Part shown: positions 7,887 through 17,192 of the stretch, in pieces
How positions within the stretch are numbered: the first letter of the stretch is position 1
Layout of the letters: every line of letters begins with the position of its first letter
From: Ruminococcus flavefaciens
GTDB taxonomy: Bacteria; Bacillota; Clostridia; Oscillospirales; Ruminococcaceae
DNA length: 64,000 nt
Assembly: GCA_023667045.1 (NCBI GenBank)
Contig: JAMPAU010000004.1
Location: forward strand, 1 to 64,000
Reading direction: 5' to 3'
Program-made: the position numbers and the translations under genes
The notes under the pieces: model-generated
Databases searched by the model: none
The model's input: the letters and a program-made list of their open reading frames with translations, nothing else
What the model was told of the DNA's origin: nothing

Positions 7887-8660
7887 TTAAATAATGTATT
7901 CAATGTAATCATCTGTTTTAAGATTGAAAAGTTCAAAGATTTTGTCTCTGACATAAAGGAAGTTTCTGCTTGTTCTGTTTCTGTAGTTTTCGAGAGGTAC
8001 TTTTACAATGCTTTTTATTCTGCCGGGATTTGCCATCATTACAACGATTCTGTCGGCAAGAAAAACAGCTTCTTCAATATCGTGAGTAACAAAAATAATC
8101 GTCTTTTTTTCTTCTCTTGATATATTAAGAATATCGTCCTGTAATTTCATTCTTGTGATAGCGTCCAGTGCTCCGAAAGGCTCGTCCATGAAGATAATAT
8201 CGGGATTTACTGCCAGACCTCTTGCTATTGCGACCCTCTGTTGCTGACCGCCCGAAAGCTGTCTGGGGTAGCGTTTTTCAAAGCCTTTAAGTCCTACAAG
8301 TTCTATGTATTCTTCAGCGGTTTTCCTGCGTTCTTCTTTAGGAATTTTCTTTGATTCAAGACCCAGCTCTACATTTTTCAGAACGTTCCGCCACGGCAGA
8401 AGCCCATAATTCTGAAATATAGTTATATTTTTTTCAGAGGGTTCTTTTACTTCATTTCCGTCAATCTTCACACTTCCGCTGTTTACTTTTTCAAAACCTG
8501 CCAGAGCGTTAAGGAGCGTACTTTTTCCGCAACCCGAAGGACCTAAAAGACAGATAAATTCACCCCTTTCAATATCAAGTGAAACATCATCAAGTACTGT
8601 AGTTTCAGTGCCGTTCTGAACGTACTTTTTGCAGGCATTTTTCACCTCAATGTATGCCAT
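7887..8660 (-). CDS. ABC transporter ATPase, NitT/TauT (SsuB/TauB) type
   Basis: 257 residues from the ATG at 8660, chosen for GGAGG nine bases upstream and the TAATG overlap with the permease stop; an upstream in-frame start is less likely. Walker A GPSGCGKST, signature LSGGQQQRV, Walker B IIFMDEPFGALD and the switch histidine (FVTHDIEEA) are all present. Length and motifs match ATPases of nitrate, sulfonate and taurine importers. It lies between its permease and cooS with short gaps, so import of the solute and the CooS-like enzyme are probably one pathway. Confidence 0.92.
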   Translation of the reverse strand: MAYIEVKNACKKYVQNGTETTVLDDVSLDIERGEFICLLGPSGCGKSTLLNALAGFEKVNSGSVKIDGNEVKEPSEKNITIFQNYGLLPWRNVLKNVELGLESKKIPKEERRKTAEEYIELVGLKGFEKRYPRQLSGGQQQRVAIARGLAVNPDIIFMDEPFGALDAITRMKLQDDILNISREEKKTIIFVTHDIEEAVFLADRIVVMMANPGRIKSIVKVPLENYRNRTSRNFLYVRDKIFELFNLKTDDYIEYII

Positions 8661-9421
8661 TATATCTGACCTCCCCACGCTTTCATAATTCTGTTTTCAA
8701 GGAATCTGAGCAGACTGTCAAGGATAATTCCTATTACGCCGATAACAACGATTGTTGCAAGCAGAATGTCCGCACGGATATTGTTTCTTGCGTCGATTAT
8801 CTGATAGCCAAGACCTGACTGTGAGCCTACCATTTCGCCGGCTACAAGGAAAATCCATGATGTGCCGATAGCGAGATGTATTCCGCTTGCAATCTGTGGA
8901 AATGCTGCCGGAAAGATTATTTTCCATGTAAGCTGTGGCTGTCTTATACCAAAACTTTTTGCAACCTTGAAATATATCGGGTCAATACTTCCGACTGCCG
9001 AAACAGTTGACAGCAGGACAGGGAAGAATCCGGCAATGAAAATGATAATTATTGCAGGAGTATCGCCTATTCCGAAAAGCAGGACAATAAAAGGCATCCA
9101 TGCGGTAGGCGAAATAGGTCTAAGGAGCTGGACGGCAGGGTTTATATATTTGAATACCGCCGGAAGTCTGCCGAGAATAAGTCCGAGAATTACAGCAGAA
9201 ACAACCGATGTAACATATCCTGTTGCAAAACGATACATACTTGTTTTTATATTTTCAAAGAGAGAACCGTTTTGTATTGTTTCAATGAGTGCAAGCAGTG
9301 ACTGATACGGCGACGGAAAAAGTGCGTCACTGTAGTCGCTTATCATATACGCCAACTGCCATATGCCTATAAGTACCGCAATTGATATTACAGCGTTTTT
9401 TACAGATAATAGTTTTTTCAT
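8660..9421 (-). CDS. ABC transporter permease, NitT/TauT (SsuC/TauC) type
   Basis: 253 residues with about six membrane segments, beginning with one at residues ~10-28. The EAA-loop region is visible as KVAKSFGIRQPQLTWKIIFP, followed by SGIHLAIGTSWIFLVAGEM, which is typical of SsuC/TauC permeases. It forms the channel for the ATPase at 7887-8660 and the binding protein at 9422-10348. GGGGTGAT precedes its ATG. Confidence 0.92.
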   Translation of the reverse strand: MKKLLSVKNAVISIAVLIGIWQLAYMISDYSDALFPSPYQSLLALIETIQNGSLFENIKTSMYRFATGYVTSVVSAVILGLILGRLPAVFKYINPAVQLLRPISPTAWMPFIVLLFGIGDTPAIIIIFIAGFFPVLLSTVSAVGSIDPIYFKVAKSFGIRQPQLTWKIIFPAAFPQIASGIHLAIGTSWIFLVAGEMVGSQSGLGYQIIDARNNIRADILLATIVVIGVIGIILDSLLRFLENRIMKAWGGQI

Positions 9422-10348
9422 TTAATCACCCCAGTCATTTTTTACAAATTCGCTGTATGTAGGCGGATTGTCAGAAAGTCCGTATTCCTTTACTTTTTCG
9501 GTTAGGATATTGTATGTATCTTCTGTGATTTCAAGGTTATTATATGAAATCCATTGGAGTGAAGTATCAAGTACCTCATCGCTCTGACTGAAATATTTTT
9601 TTGCTGTTGTTTTTGCTGTTTCCTTGTCGAGAGCGTTTCCAGCTTTTTTATAGCTTTCAACAAACGACTTTGCATCGTTCGGACGTTTTTCTATAAAGCT
9701 GTCTGTAAGCACAAGTCCGCAGCAGATTGAATCTTCCCAGAGTTCTTCAGATGAATAAAGAACTTTTCCGGCATTTATCGAAACGCCCATAGCTCCGAAA
9801 GGCTCTGCCACACAGTAGCCGTCAATCTGTCCGCTTGCGAGTGCGGAGGGCATTTCTGTGGGAGCAAGTTCTGTTACATTTATGTCGTCAATAGTAAGCC
9901 CGCCCTTTGCGAGAGTGTCATTCAGAAGAATATTATGTGACGACTGTCTGTGCGGAATAGCGAAAGTTTTTCCTTTTAAGTCAGATGCAGAGTTAATATC
10001 ATTTGATACAATTACAACGTTTCCGTCACGGTGTCCGAGAGCGACTGCTTTTATGCCGATTCCTTCTTGTTTTGATTTCATGGCAAGCTCAATGAGAACA
10101 GAAGCACCGTCAACTTTTCCGCTGTTGAGAGCGTCAAGCAGTTCAGACCATGAACCAAATTTCACCAGTTCCACTTTAAGTCCGTTTTCCTTTTCAAGTT
10201 CTTCTGCTTCTTCCAGTACAGCCAATGAATGAGTAATCGGCAGATATGCTATTTTTATTGTATTTTCGGAGCTTTTGCTACCGCAACCATTAAGCAGTCC
10301 TGTAGAGAGAATACCTGCAAGTATAAGTGACTTTAATCTTTTTTTCAT
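9422..10348 (-). CDS. ABC substrate-binding lipoprotein, NrtA/SsuA/TauA-like
   Basis: 308 residues from the ATG at 10348; an upstream in-frame ATG exists, but AAAGGAAG sits eight bases before this one. The lipobox is LLNGC near residue 22, so it is an exported, lipid-anchored protein. Features of the nitrate/sulfonate/taurine receptor family include KFGSWSELLDALNSGKVDGA and FAIPHRQSSHNILL, which resemble nitrate-type receptors as much as sulfonate ones. The ligand cannot be told. It is first in the six-gene unit that ends with cooS and two membrane proteins, and a good promoter and palindrome lie just upstream. Confidence 0.88.
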   Translation of the reverse strand: MKKRLKSLILAGILSTGLLNGCGSKSSENTIKIAYLPITHSLAVLEEAEELEKENGLKVELVKFGSWSELLDALNSGKVDGASVLIELAMKSKQEGIGIKAVALGHRDGNVVIVSNDINSASDLKGKTFAIPHRQSSHNILLNDTLAKGGLTIDDINVTELAPTEMPSALASGQIDGYCVAEPFGAMGVSINAGKVLYSSEELWEDSICCGLVLTDSFIEKRPNDAKSFVESYKKAGNALDKETAKTTAKKYFSQSDEVLDTSLQWISYNNLEITEDTYNILTEKVKEYGLSDNPPTYSEFVKNDWGD

Positions 10349-10434
10349 ATTCCATACTTCCTTTATATTGTTATTAATCACATCTGAAAACTATGATATA
10401 ATTTCAAAAATATTAATACCAAATATTATTTATT

Positions 10435-10453
10435 ATTCCTATCTGTTTGGTAT
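10435..10453. promoter_or_regulatory. Palindromic operator candidate at the ABC-cooS promoter
   Basis: ATTCCTATCTGTTTGGTAT has the form ATwCC-N9-GGwAT and lies at or just after the predicted start of transcription of the minus-strand operon. The pattern resembles sites of Rrf2-family regulators such as the cysteine regulator CymR, but the match is by eye. A second partial half site (ATACCAAA) lies at about 10416-10424. Confidence 0.45.
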
Positions 10454-10459
10454 GCTTAT

Positions 10460-10488
10460 AGTATATCATACTTTTTCTGAAAAGTCAA
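10460..10488 (-). promoter_or_regulatory. Promoter of the ABC-transporter/cooS operon
   Basis: On the minus strand: TTGACT (10488-10483), 17-base spacer, TATACT (10465-10460). It lies about 110 bases upstream of the binding-protein start codon. Confidence 0.75.
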
Positions 10489-10577
10489 TAAAAAATATAT
10501 AAATATATGTTTTTTGTAGGATTTTATATTTTTTATGTACAGACAAGGCATTTTTTTGCCAATTAAATATAAATAAT

Positions 10578-10632
10578 AAAAGCTCATTGTATTATGAACT
10601 GATATTCCGTGCTACAATAAGCTTTTGTTTTT
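10578..10632 (+). terminator. Hairpin with T-run between divergent units
   Basis: AAAAGCTcATTGTA at 10578 pairs with TACAATaAGCTTTT ending at 10626, with one mismatch and a T-rich tail. It lies between two divergent promoters and has no obvious upstream plus-strand gene, so it may insulate the units or be a relic. Confidence 0.5.
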
Positions 10633-10634
10633 GT

Positions 10635-10663
10635 TTGACATAAATTCATAATTATGATACAAT
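10635..10663 (+). promoter_or_regulatory. Promoter of the two-lipoprotein/kinase operon
   Basis: TTGACA, 17-base spacer, TACAAT. It lies 57 bases before the start codon at 10720. Confidence 0.7.
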
Positions 10664-10719
10664 TAAGTATCAGAAGTCAGAATGATTTTTTGCAAGAGAT
10701 ATTAAGGAGAGTGTTTATT

Positions 10720-12495
10720 ATGATTAAAAGAATAAAGCTGATTTTTTCAGCGTTAGTTATCGGAACTGTATTGATTTTTACGGGGTGCGGTGATTCGGCA
10801 GTATCCGAAAAAGATAAACCGCTTAGTTGGGGCAACTGGAATCATTACTCAAATTATGAAGATATTTGGAATCTTATAGAAGAAACTTATCCCGATATGC
10901 AACTTGAATATGTTCCATATTCGGGAGCAAATATGACAGGTTATGCCTGGGCTCAGATGCGTGCCGACGATACAGCAGATATTTTTACGAGTAAGCTTAT
11001 AGTAGATGAAAGTCTTGCAAAGGAAAGACTTATTGACCTTTCGGGTTATGACTTTATTTCTGATTTGTCTACATCTCTGCTTGACCAGATTTCTATCGAC
11101 GGCGGGATATATATGATTCCCACTGTAACTTCAATTTACGGAATACTGTACAATAAAACTCTCATGGAAGAATACGGCTGGGAAGTACCTCAGAATATGA
11201 GTGAACTCGAATCTCTCTGTGCTGAAATACGTGAAGAGGGACTTATACCGGGAGTAATCGGTACACAGCTTACCGGAGGTCCTTTCGCTGCTGTGTTCAA
11301 TATTGCTAAAACCGATTGGCTTACAACTCCAGAGGGCATACAGTGGGAGCAGGATTTTCTCGCCGGAAAGGCTACCGCTGAGGGTTTCTGGGAAAACACA
11401 ACAAAGCAGGTACAGCGTTACATAGATATGGGTATGTTCACCACAGACCCCGAAGACCGTTCAAATGATGAACTTATTCACGAATATCTCGGTGAAAGAA
11501 AAGCGGTATTCTTTACTATGGCAAGTACTTTTCCGTCCGATACTCTGCCTAACGGCGATAAGCTTGGAATGATGCCTTACATCAGCGAGGACGGCAGTAA
11601 AAATATATATATGTACAGCACAAGCAATTATTTTGGTATCAGCAAGCGACTTGCAGAATCAGGCAACGAAGAAAAACTTAAAGACGCAATAAATATTCTG
11701 TCGCTTATGTATTCTCAGAAAGGACAGGAATGTTTTACAGGTGAAAATGCACCTTATGCCATGACTGTACGTGAAAGTTCAAGTCTGCCGGAAGATTCTA
11801 TGATATATGACGCTCAGCAGGCAATGAAAGAGGGTCGTGCTTTTCCTATGACCTATGTACACTGGGAAAATGTTCTTGCCGATATGGGACAGTCTTTCAA
11901 GGAGTGGTTACGTGGTGAAAACAATATGGACGGCACGAAATGTATATCACGTATGGACGAACTGCAAAGCTCATATTTAAGCGACAAGACGGATATTTAT
12001 TTCTGTGAAAGTACAGCTGATTTCACTCTCGAACAAACCGCCGTGCTTGTCGGTAAGGCACTCGGAAGTGCAACAGGTGCGGACGTTGCCATGATACCTG
12101 TTGATGAGTTTCATGAAGGCACTGAACTGTATTCAGGTGTAAGCGGAAAACTCTACAAAGAACCCATAAACTCAGAAATTTCCAATAATATTGCTCCGTC
12201 ATATGACGGCGAGTACGCTCTTATGACTATGACAGGTGCAGAAATCAAATCGCTTGCAAAACAGGGATTCGATTTGGCAGGAGACGGAAAATGTTTCCAG
12301 TACATATACACGGCAAAGGGCGGTAAGATTGACGACGATGTTTCATATAAGGTCGTATTCCCTATGAACGCCTACACAGAGCAGACCGCCGAAAAGTACA
12401 ATGCAGTGGTTGAAAAAGGTTCTCTCCGTGAATACCTCCGTGAGTGGTTTAAAGAGCAGAAAACCGTTTCGCCCGACGGAAATAAATGGGAATAA
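10720..12495 (+). CDS. Solute-binding lipoprotein with C-terminal 5'-nucleotidase-C-like domain (1)
   Basis: 591 residues from the ATG at 10720 (AAGGAGAG upstream). Signal peptide and lipobox IFTGC place it on the outer face of the membrane. Residues ~25-400 look like a family-1 extracellular solute-binding fold (LSWGNWNHYSNYEDIWNLI, TPEGIQWEQDFLAGK). Residues ~440-585 resemble the C-terminal substrate domain of 5'-nucleotidases: VGKALGSATGADVAMIP, then MTMTGAEIKSLAKQGFD. The metallophosphatase domain that normally accompanies it is absent, so catalysis is unlikely. There is no permease nearby; the next genes are a similar lipoprotein and a hybrid kinase, so I infer ligand sensing rather than uptake. 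Confidence 0.75.
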   Translation: MIKRIKLIFSALVIGTVLIFTGCGDSAVSEKDKPLSWGNWNHYSNYEDIWNLIEETYPDMQLEYVPYSGANMTGYAWAQMRADDTADIFTSKLIVDESLAKERLIDLSGYDFISDLSTSLLDQISIDGGIYMIPTVTSIYGILYNKTLMEEYGWEVPQNMSELESLCAEIREEGLIPGVIGTQLTGGPFAAVFNIAKTDWLTTPEGIQWEQDFLAGKATAEGFWENTTKQVQRYIDMGMFTTDPEDRSNDELIHEYLGERKAVFFTMASTFPSDTLPNGDKLGMMPYISEDGSKNIYMYSTSNYFGISKRLAESGNEEKLKDAINILSLMYSQKGQECFTGENAPYAMTVRESSSLPEDSMIYDAQQAMKEGRAFPMTYVHWENVLADMGQSFKEWLRGENNMDGTKCISRMDELQSSYLSDKTDIYFCESTADFTLEQTAVLVGKALGSATGADVAMIPVDEFHEGTELYSGVSGKLYKEPINSEISNNIAPSYDGEYALMTMTGAEIKSLAKQGFDLAGDGKCFQYIYTAKGGKIDDDVSYKVVFPMNAYTEQTAEKYNAVVEKGSLREYLREWFKEQKTVSPDGNKWE

Positions 12496-12516
12496 TTGTC
12501 GGAGGAGGAATTATTA

Positions 12517-14337
12517 TTGAATAGAATAATCAGTATAATTTTAACGGTATTTCTGTTTTCAGGTTTATTATCGGGCTGTAAGAGCAACGATAATAAGGAA
12601 AGGGAACAGGTGACTATTGCTTTCTGGAGTGACCAGCTCACTGAACAGTACGGGGAGTTCTTGTGTGAAAAATTTCCGGATGTGGATTTTACTTTCTATG
12701 TGGCAATGAACTCCACAGATTTTTACCGTTTCAAGAACGAACACAACGACCTGCCCGATATTCTCACAGTACGGCGTTTTGCATTGCGTGACGTTGTTGA
12801 CTGGAAAGACTCTCTCATGGATTTAAGCGATACCGAACTTGCTGGTACATTTTCACAGTCGTATCTCCGCAGTTACACTTATGAGGACGGCACGGTAAAC
12901 TGGTTGCCTACCTGTGCGGAAGTGGACAGTATCATATTAAATAAAGCACTTTTTGAAGAAAATGATATTTCCATTCCAAAAAATTATGATGAGTTTATTG
13001 AAGTATGCGATGAATTTCGTGAAAAGGGAATCCGTCCGTTTATGTCAAATTTTGATACAGATTATACCTGTATGGAGATACTTCAGGGACTTTCTGCCTT
13101 GAATCTCACTTCTCAGGACGGTCGTGAATGGCGACAGCTTTATGAATCGGGTCAGACCAGTTCGCTAAGTGAAGAAGTATGGTTGCCGGTCTTTGAGCGT
13201 ATGAACGAATTTATTAATCATGCCGGAATCACATCATCTGATTTGGAAATCTCATATGAGGAAGTATTCAGTCAGTATATGAAAGGCAACGTTGCAATGG
13301 TACGTGGTACAGGCGACGAAATGGAATGTTATAAAAGTTCAGAAACAGATTCTGTTCTTATGCCGTATTTCAGCAATACAGAAAACGAAAACCGTTATCT
13401 TACATATCCTGCATTTCAAATATCTGCCAGTAAGAGTGCAGAAGAAAGTCCGGAGCGTGAGCAGTTGATTCTTGATATTATGACGGCAATGCTCAGTGAG
13501 GAAGGTTTAAGAAAAATAGCCACCAATCAGAATATGGTATCTTATAACAGCAATATAGATATTGATATGTCGCCGTCAATGGATATGGTAAAGTCATACG
13601 CCGATACAAACCGTTTATATATAAGGCTTGCTTCTTCTGATATGTTTTCAGTGTCTCAGCATATTATTCAGGGAATGATTGACGGCAGATACTCCGATGC
13701 AGAAACAGCATTTAATGCATTTAATGAAGAAATGCAAAAAGGCAGAGATTCTGCCGTTGACGTTGCACATATAGAAAAAGACTATTCATATGGATTCAGA
13801 GATGACGGTGGCAGTGAATCAGCTTCAGCGGTGATGAACTCCGTCCGTGAAGAACTCGGAACTCAGCTTCTGATTGCTCCCTCTGCCTATGTGGCAGGAA
13901 ATATTGTTTCCGGAGATTACACTAAGGAGGAGCTTGATTTTCTGACTATGGGCGAGGGTGTTTCAACTCTTGTCTGCCAGATGACAGGTGAGCAGGTTTA
14001 TCAGTATGTCAGTTATATACTGACAACGCCTGAAAAACGTGGCTCTGTCATAAACGATTCCACGCTGTATGTGTCAAGCGGTTTTGAGATGTCCATTCAG
14101 AAAACAGAAACAGGCTATAAGCTTGAAAAACTCACAGTAAACGGCAGTGAAATGGATAAGGAAAAGGTTTACACCATTGCAGTTATCGGAAATCTTACGC
14201 TTATGCTCCGTGAAGCACTCGAATCCGTCGGAGTTGATGAGTATGACGAGGCGGACGATTATAAGCAGATACTTTTTAACCGCTTTATCGACGGCAGACA
14301 GCTTGCCGAACCAAGTAATTATATATTACTTAAATGA
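12517..14337 (+). CDS. Solute-binding lipoprotein with C-terminal 5'-nucleotidase-C-like domain (2)
   Basis: 606 residues from a TTG at 12517, chosen because GGAGGAGG precedes it and the signal peptide starts there. The lipobox LLSGC is near residue 18. It has the same architecture as the previous gene but low identity. The binding-protein part is at ~25-420. The C-terminal part shows LLIAPSAYVAGNIVSGDYT, QMTGEQVYQYVSYILTT, SSGFEMSI and KEKVYTIAVIGN, which match the conserved order of the 5'-nucleotidase C domain (tG.q, SG...y, Y.va). It lies between the first lipoprotein and the kinase in one operon. The pair may form a two-part periplasmic-like receptor. Confidence 0.75.
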   Translation: MNRIISIILTVFLFSGLLSGCKSNDNKEREQVTIAFWSDQLTEQYGEFLCEKFPDVDFTFYVAMNSTDFYRFKNEHNDLPDILTVRRFALRDVVDWKDSLMDLSDTELAGTFSQSYLRSYTYEDGTVNWLPTCAEVDSIILNKALFEENDISIPKNYDEFIEVCDEFREKGIRPFMSNFDTDYTCMEILQGLSALNLTSQDGREWRQLYESGQTSSLSEEVWLPVFERMNEFINHAGITSSDLEISYEEVFSQYMKGNVAMVRGTGDEMECYKSSETDSVLMPYFSNTENENRYLTYPAFQISASKSAEESPEREQLILDIMTAMLSEEGLRKIATNQNMVSYNSNIDIDMSPSMDMVKSYADTNRLYIRLASSDMFSVSQHIIQGMIDGRYSDAETAFNAFNEEMQKGRDSAVDVAHIEKDYSYGFRDDGGSESASAVMNSVREELGTQLLIAPSAYVAGNIVSGDYTKEELDFLTMGEGVSTLVCQMTGEQVYQYVSYILTTPEKRGSVINDSTLYVSSGFEMSIQKTETGYKLEKLTVNGSEMDKEKVYTIAVIGNLTLMLREALESVGVDEYDEADDYKQILFNRFIDGRQLAEPSNYILLK

Positions 14338-14363
14338 ATCATATCGCAAAAGGAGACCATGCC

Positions 14364-17018
14364 ATGAAAAACAAAATTAAAGGAAAATATCCGGTACTGC
14401 CTGTTATGCTCACTGTATGTCTGCTTGTTTTTTTTCTGTTAGGCGGATTCTCCTTTGCTAAATATCTTAATTCGCAGATTTTCATGGAGCGGACTACACA
14501 GCTTTTGGAAATCACTTCACAGGTACGTGTCAATCTCAAAAATTCACTTGATACCCACTGGAATTATCTGAATGCCTCTGTTAATATGCTTGAAGAGCAT
14601 AAGATTGAATCTTCTGAGCAGGTACAGAAAAATATCATCGAACTTGAAACTCTTATGCAGACAGATGATTACAGTTCAAGGCTTATGTTGCTTGACAGTT
14701 CCGGAAACTGCTATGATTCAGCAGGAAAGCACGGCGTGTGGAAAGATATTGATATGATTTCCGGCGGTGAAAGTAAATATACTTTCATTTCTGACAGCGA
14801 ACTTTACGGCGGTAGCTTCTGGGCATTTGTTCAGAAACTTTCCGAGCCTGTTGTCACAGATGACAATGTGGTTTTTACACATCTGATTTTACTGAAAGAC
14901 GTACAGAGCTTTACGGAATATTATGACAGCGTGGCATACGGCAGTAAAAATGAAACATATATCTTAAAGAGCAACGGCACACGTATGCATGATGATTTTT
15001 CACAGAACAAGGTTATTAAAACCTATAACGTTCTGAAAGTTCTTGAAGAAATGGAAGGACAGACTTATACTGATATTAAATCCGCTCTTGCAGAAAACGA
15101 TACTCTCAGTGCAAGCTTTAAGAATAAGGGAATTGAGTATTATTATTGTATTACTTCACTAGGCGAATACAATACACTGCTTTTGTTTCTGATTCCCTCC
15201 GAATATGTAGCTTCCGGTACAATCAATATGGTAAGAGCTGTTGTGCGTGCATTGGTGCTTTTTGCGGTAGTCATGCTTTTTCTGTCAGCGTTTGCCGTTG
15301 TGACATTTACACGTCAGCGGAACAGTGTACGGCTTTTCAGACAGGAACAGATTAACCTAAGACGGCAGGAAGAACTTAACCAGAAACTTGAAGAATCAAA
15401 TAGTATGCTTGTATCGGCAAAGGAAACAGCAGAGCAGGCTTTTAGGATTGCTGAGGAGGCAAACCATGCTAAGAGTTCATTCCTGTCAAATATGAGCCAC
15501 GATATACGCACCCCTATGAACGCAATAATAGGCTTTTCCACACTGCTTGCACGTGACGCAGAAAATCCCGAAAAGGTAAGGGAATACACCAAAAAAATCA
15601 CATCTTCCGGACATCATCTTCTTGGGCTTATCAATGACGTTCTTGATATAAGCAAAATCGAAGCAGGAAAAACCACCCTCAATCAGTCTGAGGAAAATAT
15701 AGTTAATCTTATCAGCGATTTGGACAGTATAATACGTCCGCAGATGAGGGCAAAAGGTCATATATTTGAGGTCTTCAGCCGTGATATAAGACATGAATAT
15801 GTAGTAATGGACAAACTCCGTTTAAATCAGATTCTGCTTAATCTCCTTTCAAATTCAGTGAAATATACTGCCGACGGCGGACACGTTATATTTACCGTGC
15901 AGGAGCTTCCGCAGAGGAAAAGGCAGATAGCAAACTACCGCTTTACCGTTGAGGATAATGGTTACGGCATGAGTAAGGAGTATATCAGCAAGCTTTTTCA
16001 GACATTTTCACGTGAGGAAAACAGCGTTACAAATAAAATACAAGGTACTGGTCTTGGCATGGCAATTACAAAGAATCTTATTGACTTGATGGGCGGTACA
16101 ATCAGCGTTGAAAGTGAAAAAGGCAAAGGCTCTATATTTACAGTAGAGCTTGGACTTCAGATAAGCGAGCAGGAGATTGACCCGAATTTCTGGATAAATA
16201 ACAATATCAAAAAAATTCTTGCTGTTGACGATGAAGAAGTTATCTGTCAGAATGTTCAGATAAGCATGGAGGGTACGGGCGTAGAAGTTGACTACACGCT
16301 TGACGGTAAAAGTGCTATTGAAAAAATCAAGCAGGCTGAACAGAACGGCAATCCCTATAATGTTGTTCTCATTGACCAAAAGATGTCGGATATGGACGGT
16401 CTGGAGACTGCAAAATGGATTCGTCAGGAAATTTCCTCAGATATTGTTATAATTGTTCTTACCGCTTACGACTGGGCTGAACTTGAAGAAGACGGCAAGT
16501 CAAAAGATGTGAACGCATTTCTTGCAAAGCCGTTTTTCCTTACCAGTTTCCGTCAGAAACTTGATATGATAATTAACTGCGGTAAGCCGACTGTAGAACC
16601 AAAAGAAGAATCAGACGGAGAGAGTGTTCTTGAGGGAATGCACATACTTGTTGCAGAAGACAACGAGATAAATGCCGAAATACTCAACGAACTTCTTGAT
16701 ATATCCGGTGCAACCTGCGACATATGCGAAAACGGACAGATTGCAGTTGAGACATTTGCAAAATCCAGTCCCGACAAATATCAGCTCATACTTATGGATA
16801 TTCAGATGCCTGTCATGAACGGCTATGAGGCTGTCCGGAATATCAGAAAGCTCAATCACCCTTGTGCGAAAACAATTCCTGTGATAGCCATGACAGCAAA
16901 CGCCTTTGCAGAAGATATACGTGACGCAATTGAGGCAGGAATGAACGCCCATGTCGCAAAACCTGTGGATATGTCTGTGCTTAATCAGACAGTCGGCGAT
17001 GTGCTTGGAAAAAACTGA
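14364..17018 (+). CDS. Hybrid sensor histidine kinase with two receiver domains
   Basis: 884 residues from the ATG at 14364, which has AAAGGAGA seven bases upstream; an earlier ATG at 14334 lacks a site. Domains in order: membrane helix ~11-29; a ~260-residue external sensor region, probably Cache-like; membrane helix ~290-310; coiled coil; HisKA with FLSNMSHDIRTPMNAIIGF (phosphorylated His); HATPase with LNQILLNLLSNSVKY, VEDNGYGM and GTGLGMAI; REC1 with VLIDQKMSDMDG; REC2 with VAEDNEIN, LMDIQMPVMNG and MTAN. There is no output domain, so the signal must leave through another protein. It is cotranscribed with two ligand-binding lipoproteins, the likely input. Confidence 0.9.
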   Translation: MKNKIKGKYPVLPVMLTVCLLVFFLLGGFSFAKYLNSQIFMERTTQLLEITSQVRVNLKNSLDTHWNYLNASVNMLEEHKIESSEQVQKNIIELETLMQTDDYSSRLMLLDSSGNCYDSAGKHGVWKDIDMISGGESKYTFISDSELYGGSFWAFVQKLSEPVVTDDNVVFTHLILLKDVQSFTEYYDSVAYGSKNETYILKSNGTRMHDDFSQNKVIKTYNVLKVLEEMEGQTYTDIKSALAENDTLSASFKNKGIEYYYCITSLGEYNTLLLFLIPSEYVASGTINMVRAVVRALVLFAVVMLFLSAFAVVTFTRQRNSVRLFRQEQINLRRQEELNQKLEESNSMLVSAKETAEQAFRIAEEANHAKSSFLSNMSHDIRTPMNAIIGFSTLLARDAENPEKVREYTKKITSSGHHLLGLINDVLDISKIEAGKTTLNQSEENIVNLISDLDSIIRPQMRAKGHIFEVFSRDIRHEYVVMDKLRLNQILLNLLSNSVKYTADGGHVIFTVQELPQRKRQIANYRFTVEDNGYGMSKEYISKLFQTFSREENSVTNKIQGTGLGMAITKNLIDLMGGTISVESEKGKGSIFTVELGLQISEQEIDPNFWINNNIKKILAVDDEEVICQNVQISMEGTGVEVDYTLDGKSAIEKIKQAEQNGNPYNVVLIDQKMSDMDGLETAKWIRQEISSDIVIIVLTAYDWAELEEDGKSKDVNAFLAKPFFLTSFRQKLDMIINCGKPTVEPKEESDGESVLEGMHILVAEDNEINAEILNELLDISGATCDICENGQIAVETFAKSSPDKYQLILMDIQMPVMNGYEAVRNIRKLNHPCAKTIPVIAMTANAFAEDIRDAIEAGMNAHVAKPVDMSVLNQTVGDVLGKN

Positions 17019-17033
17019 TATAAAACAAAATAA

Positions 17034-17067
17034 AAAAGTCGGTCTGAAATATGACCGATTTTTTTGT
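17034..17067 (+). terminator. Terminator of the kinase operon
   Basis: TCGGTC/GACCGA stem with flanking A and T runs, directly after the kinase stop codon. Confidence 0.75.
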
Positions 17068-17133
17068 TGTTTGTGTATAGTGTATATTTTCGGAATTGAA
17101 ATTTGTGAAAGTCTACAAAATTAAAAACAGCTA

Positions 17134-17164
17134 TTGACTTGGAGTTAACTCTAAGGTGTATAAT
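17134..17164 (+). promoter_or_regulatory. MerR-type promoter with 19-base spacer and GTTAAC dyad
   Basis: TTGACT, 19-base spacer, TATAAT. The spacer holds CTTGGAGTTAACTCTAAG, an inverted repeat centred on GTTAAC. This matches the classic layout of promoters activated by MerR-family proteins, which untwist an overlong spacer. It lies directly before a MerR gene, so autoregulation and control of the downstream DXS-like gene are likely. Confidence 0.85.
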
Positions 17165-17192
17165 GAATGTATCAGATTTAAGGAGGTGGCTT

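Noticed and set aside
10578-10632. Attenuator of the lipoprotein-kinase operon
   Set aside because: The hairpin lies upstream of the promoter at 10635-10663, so it would not be in that transcript.
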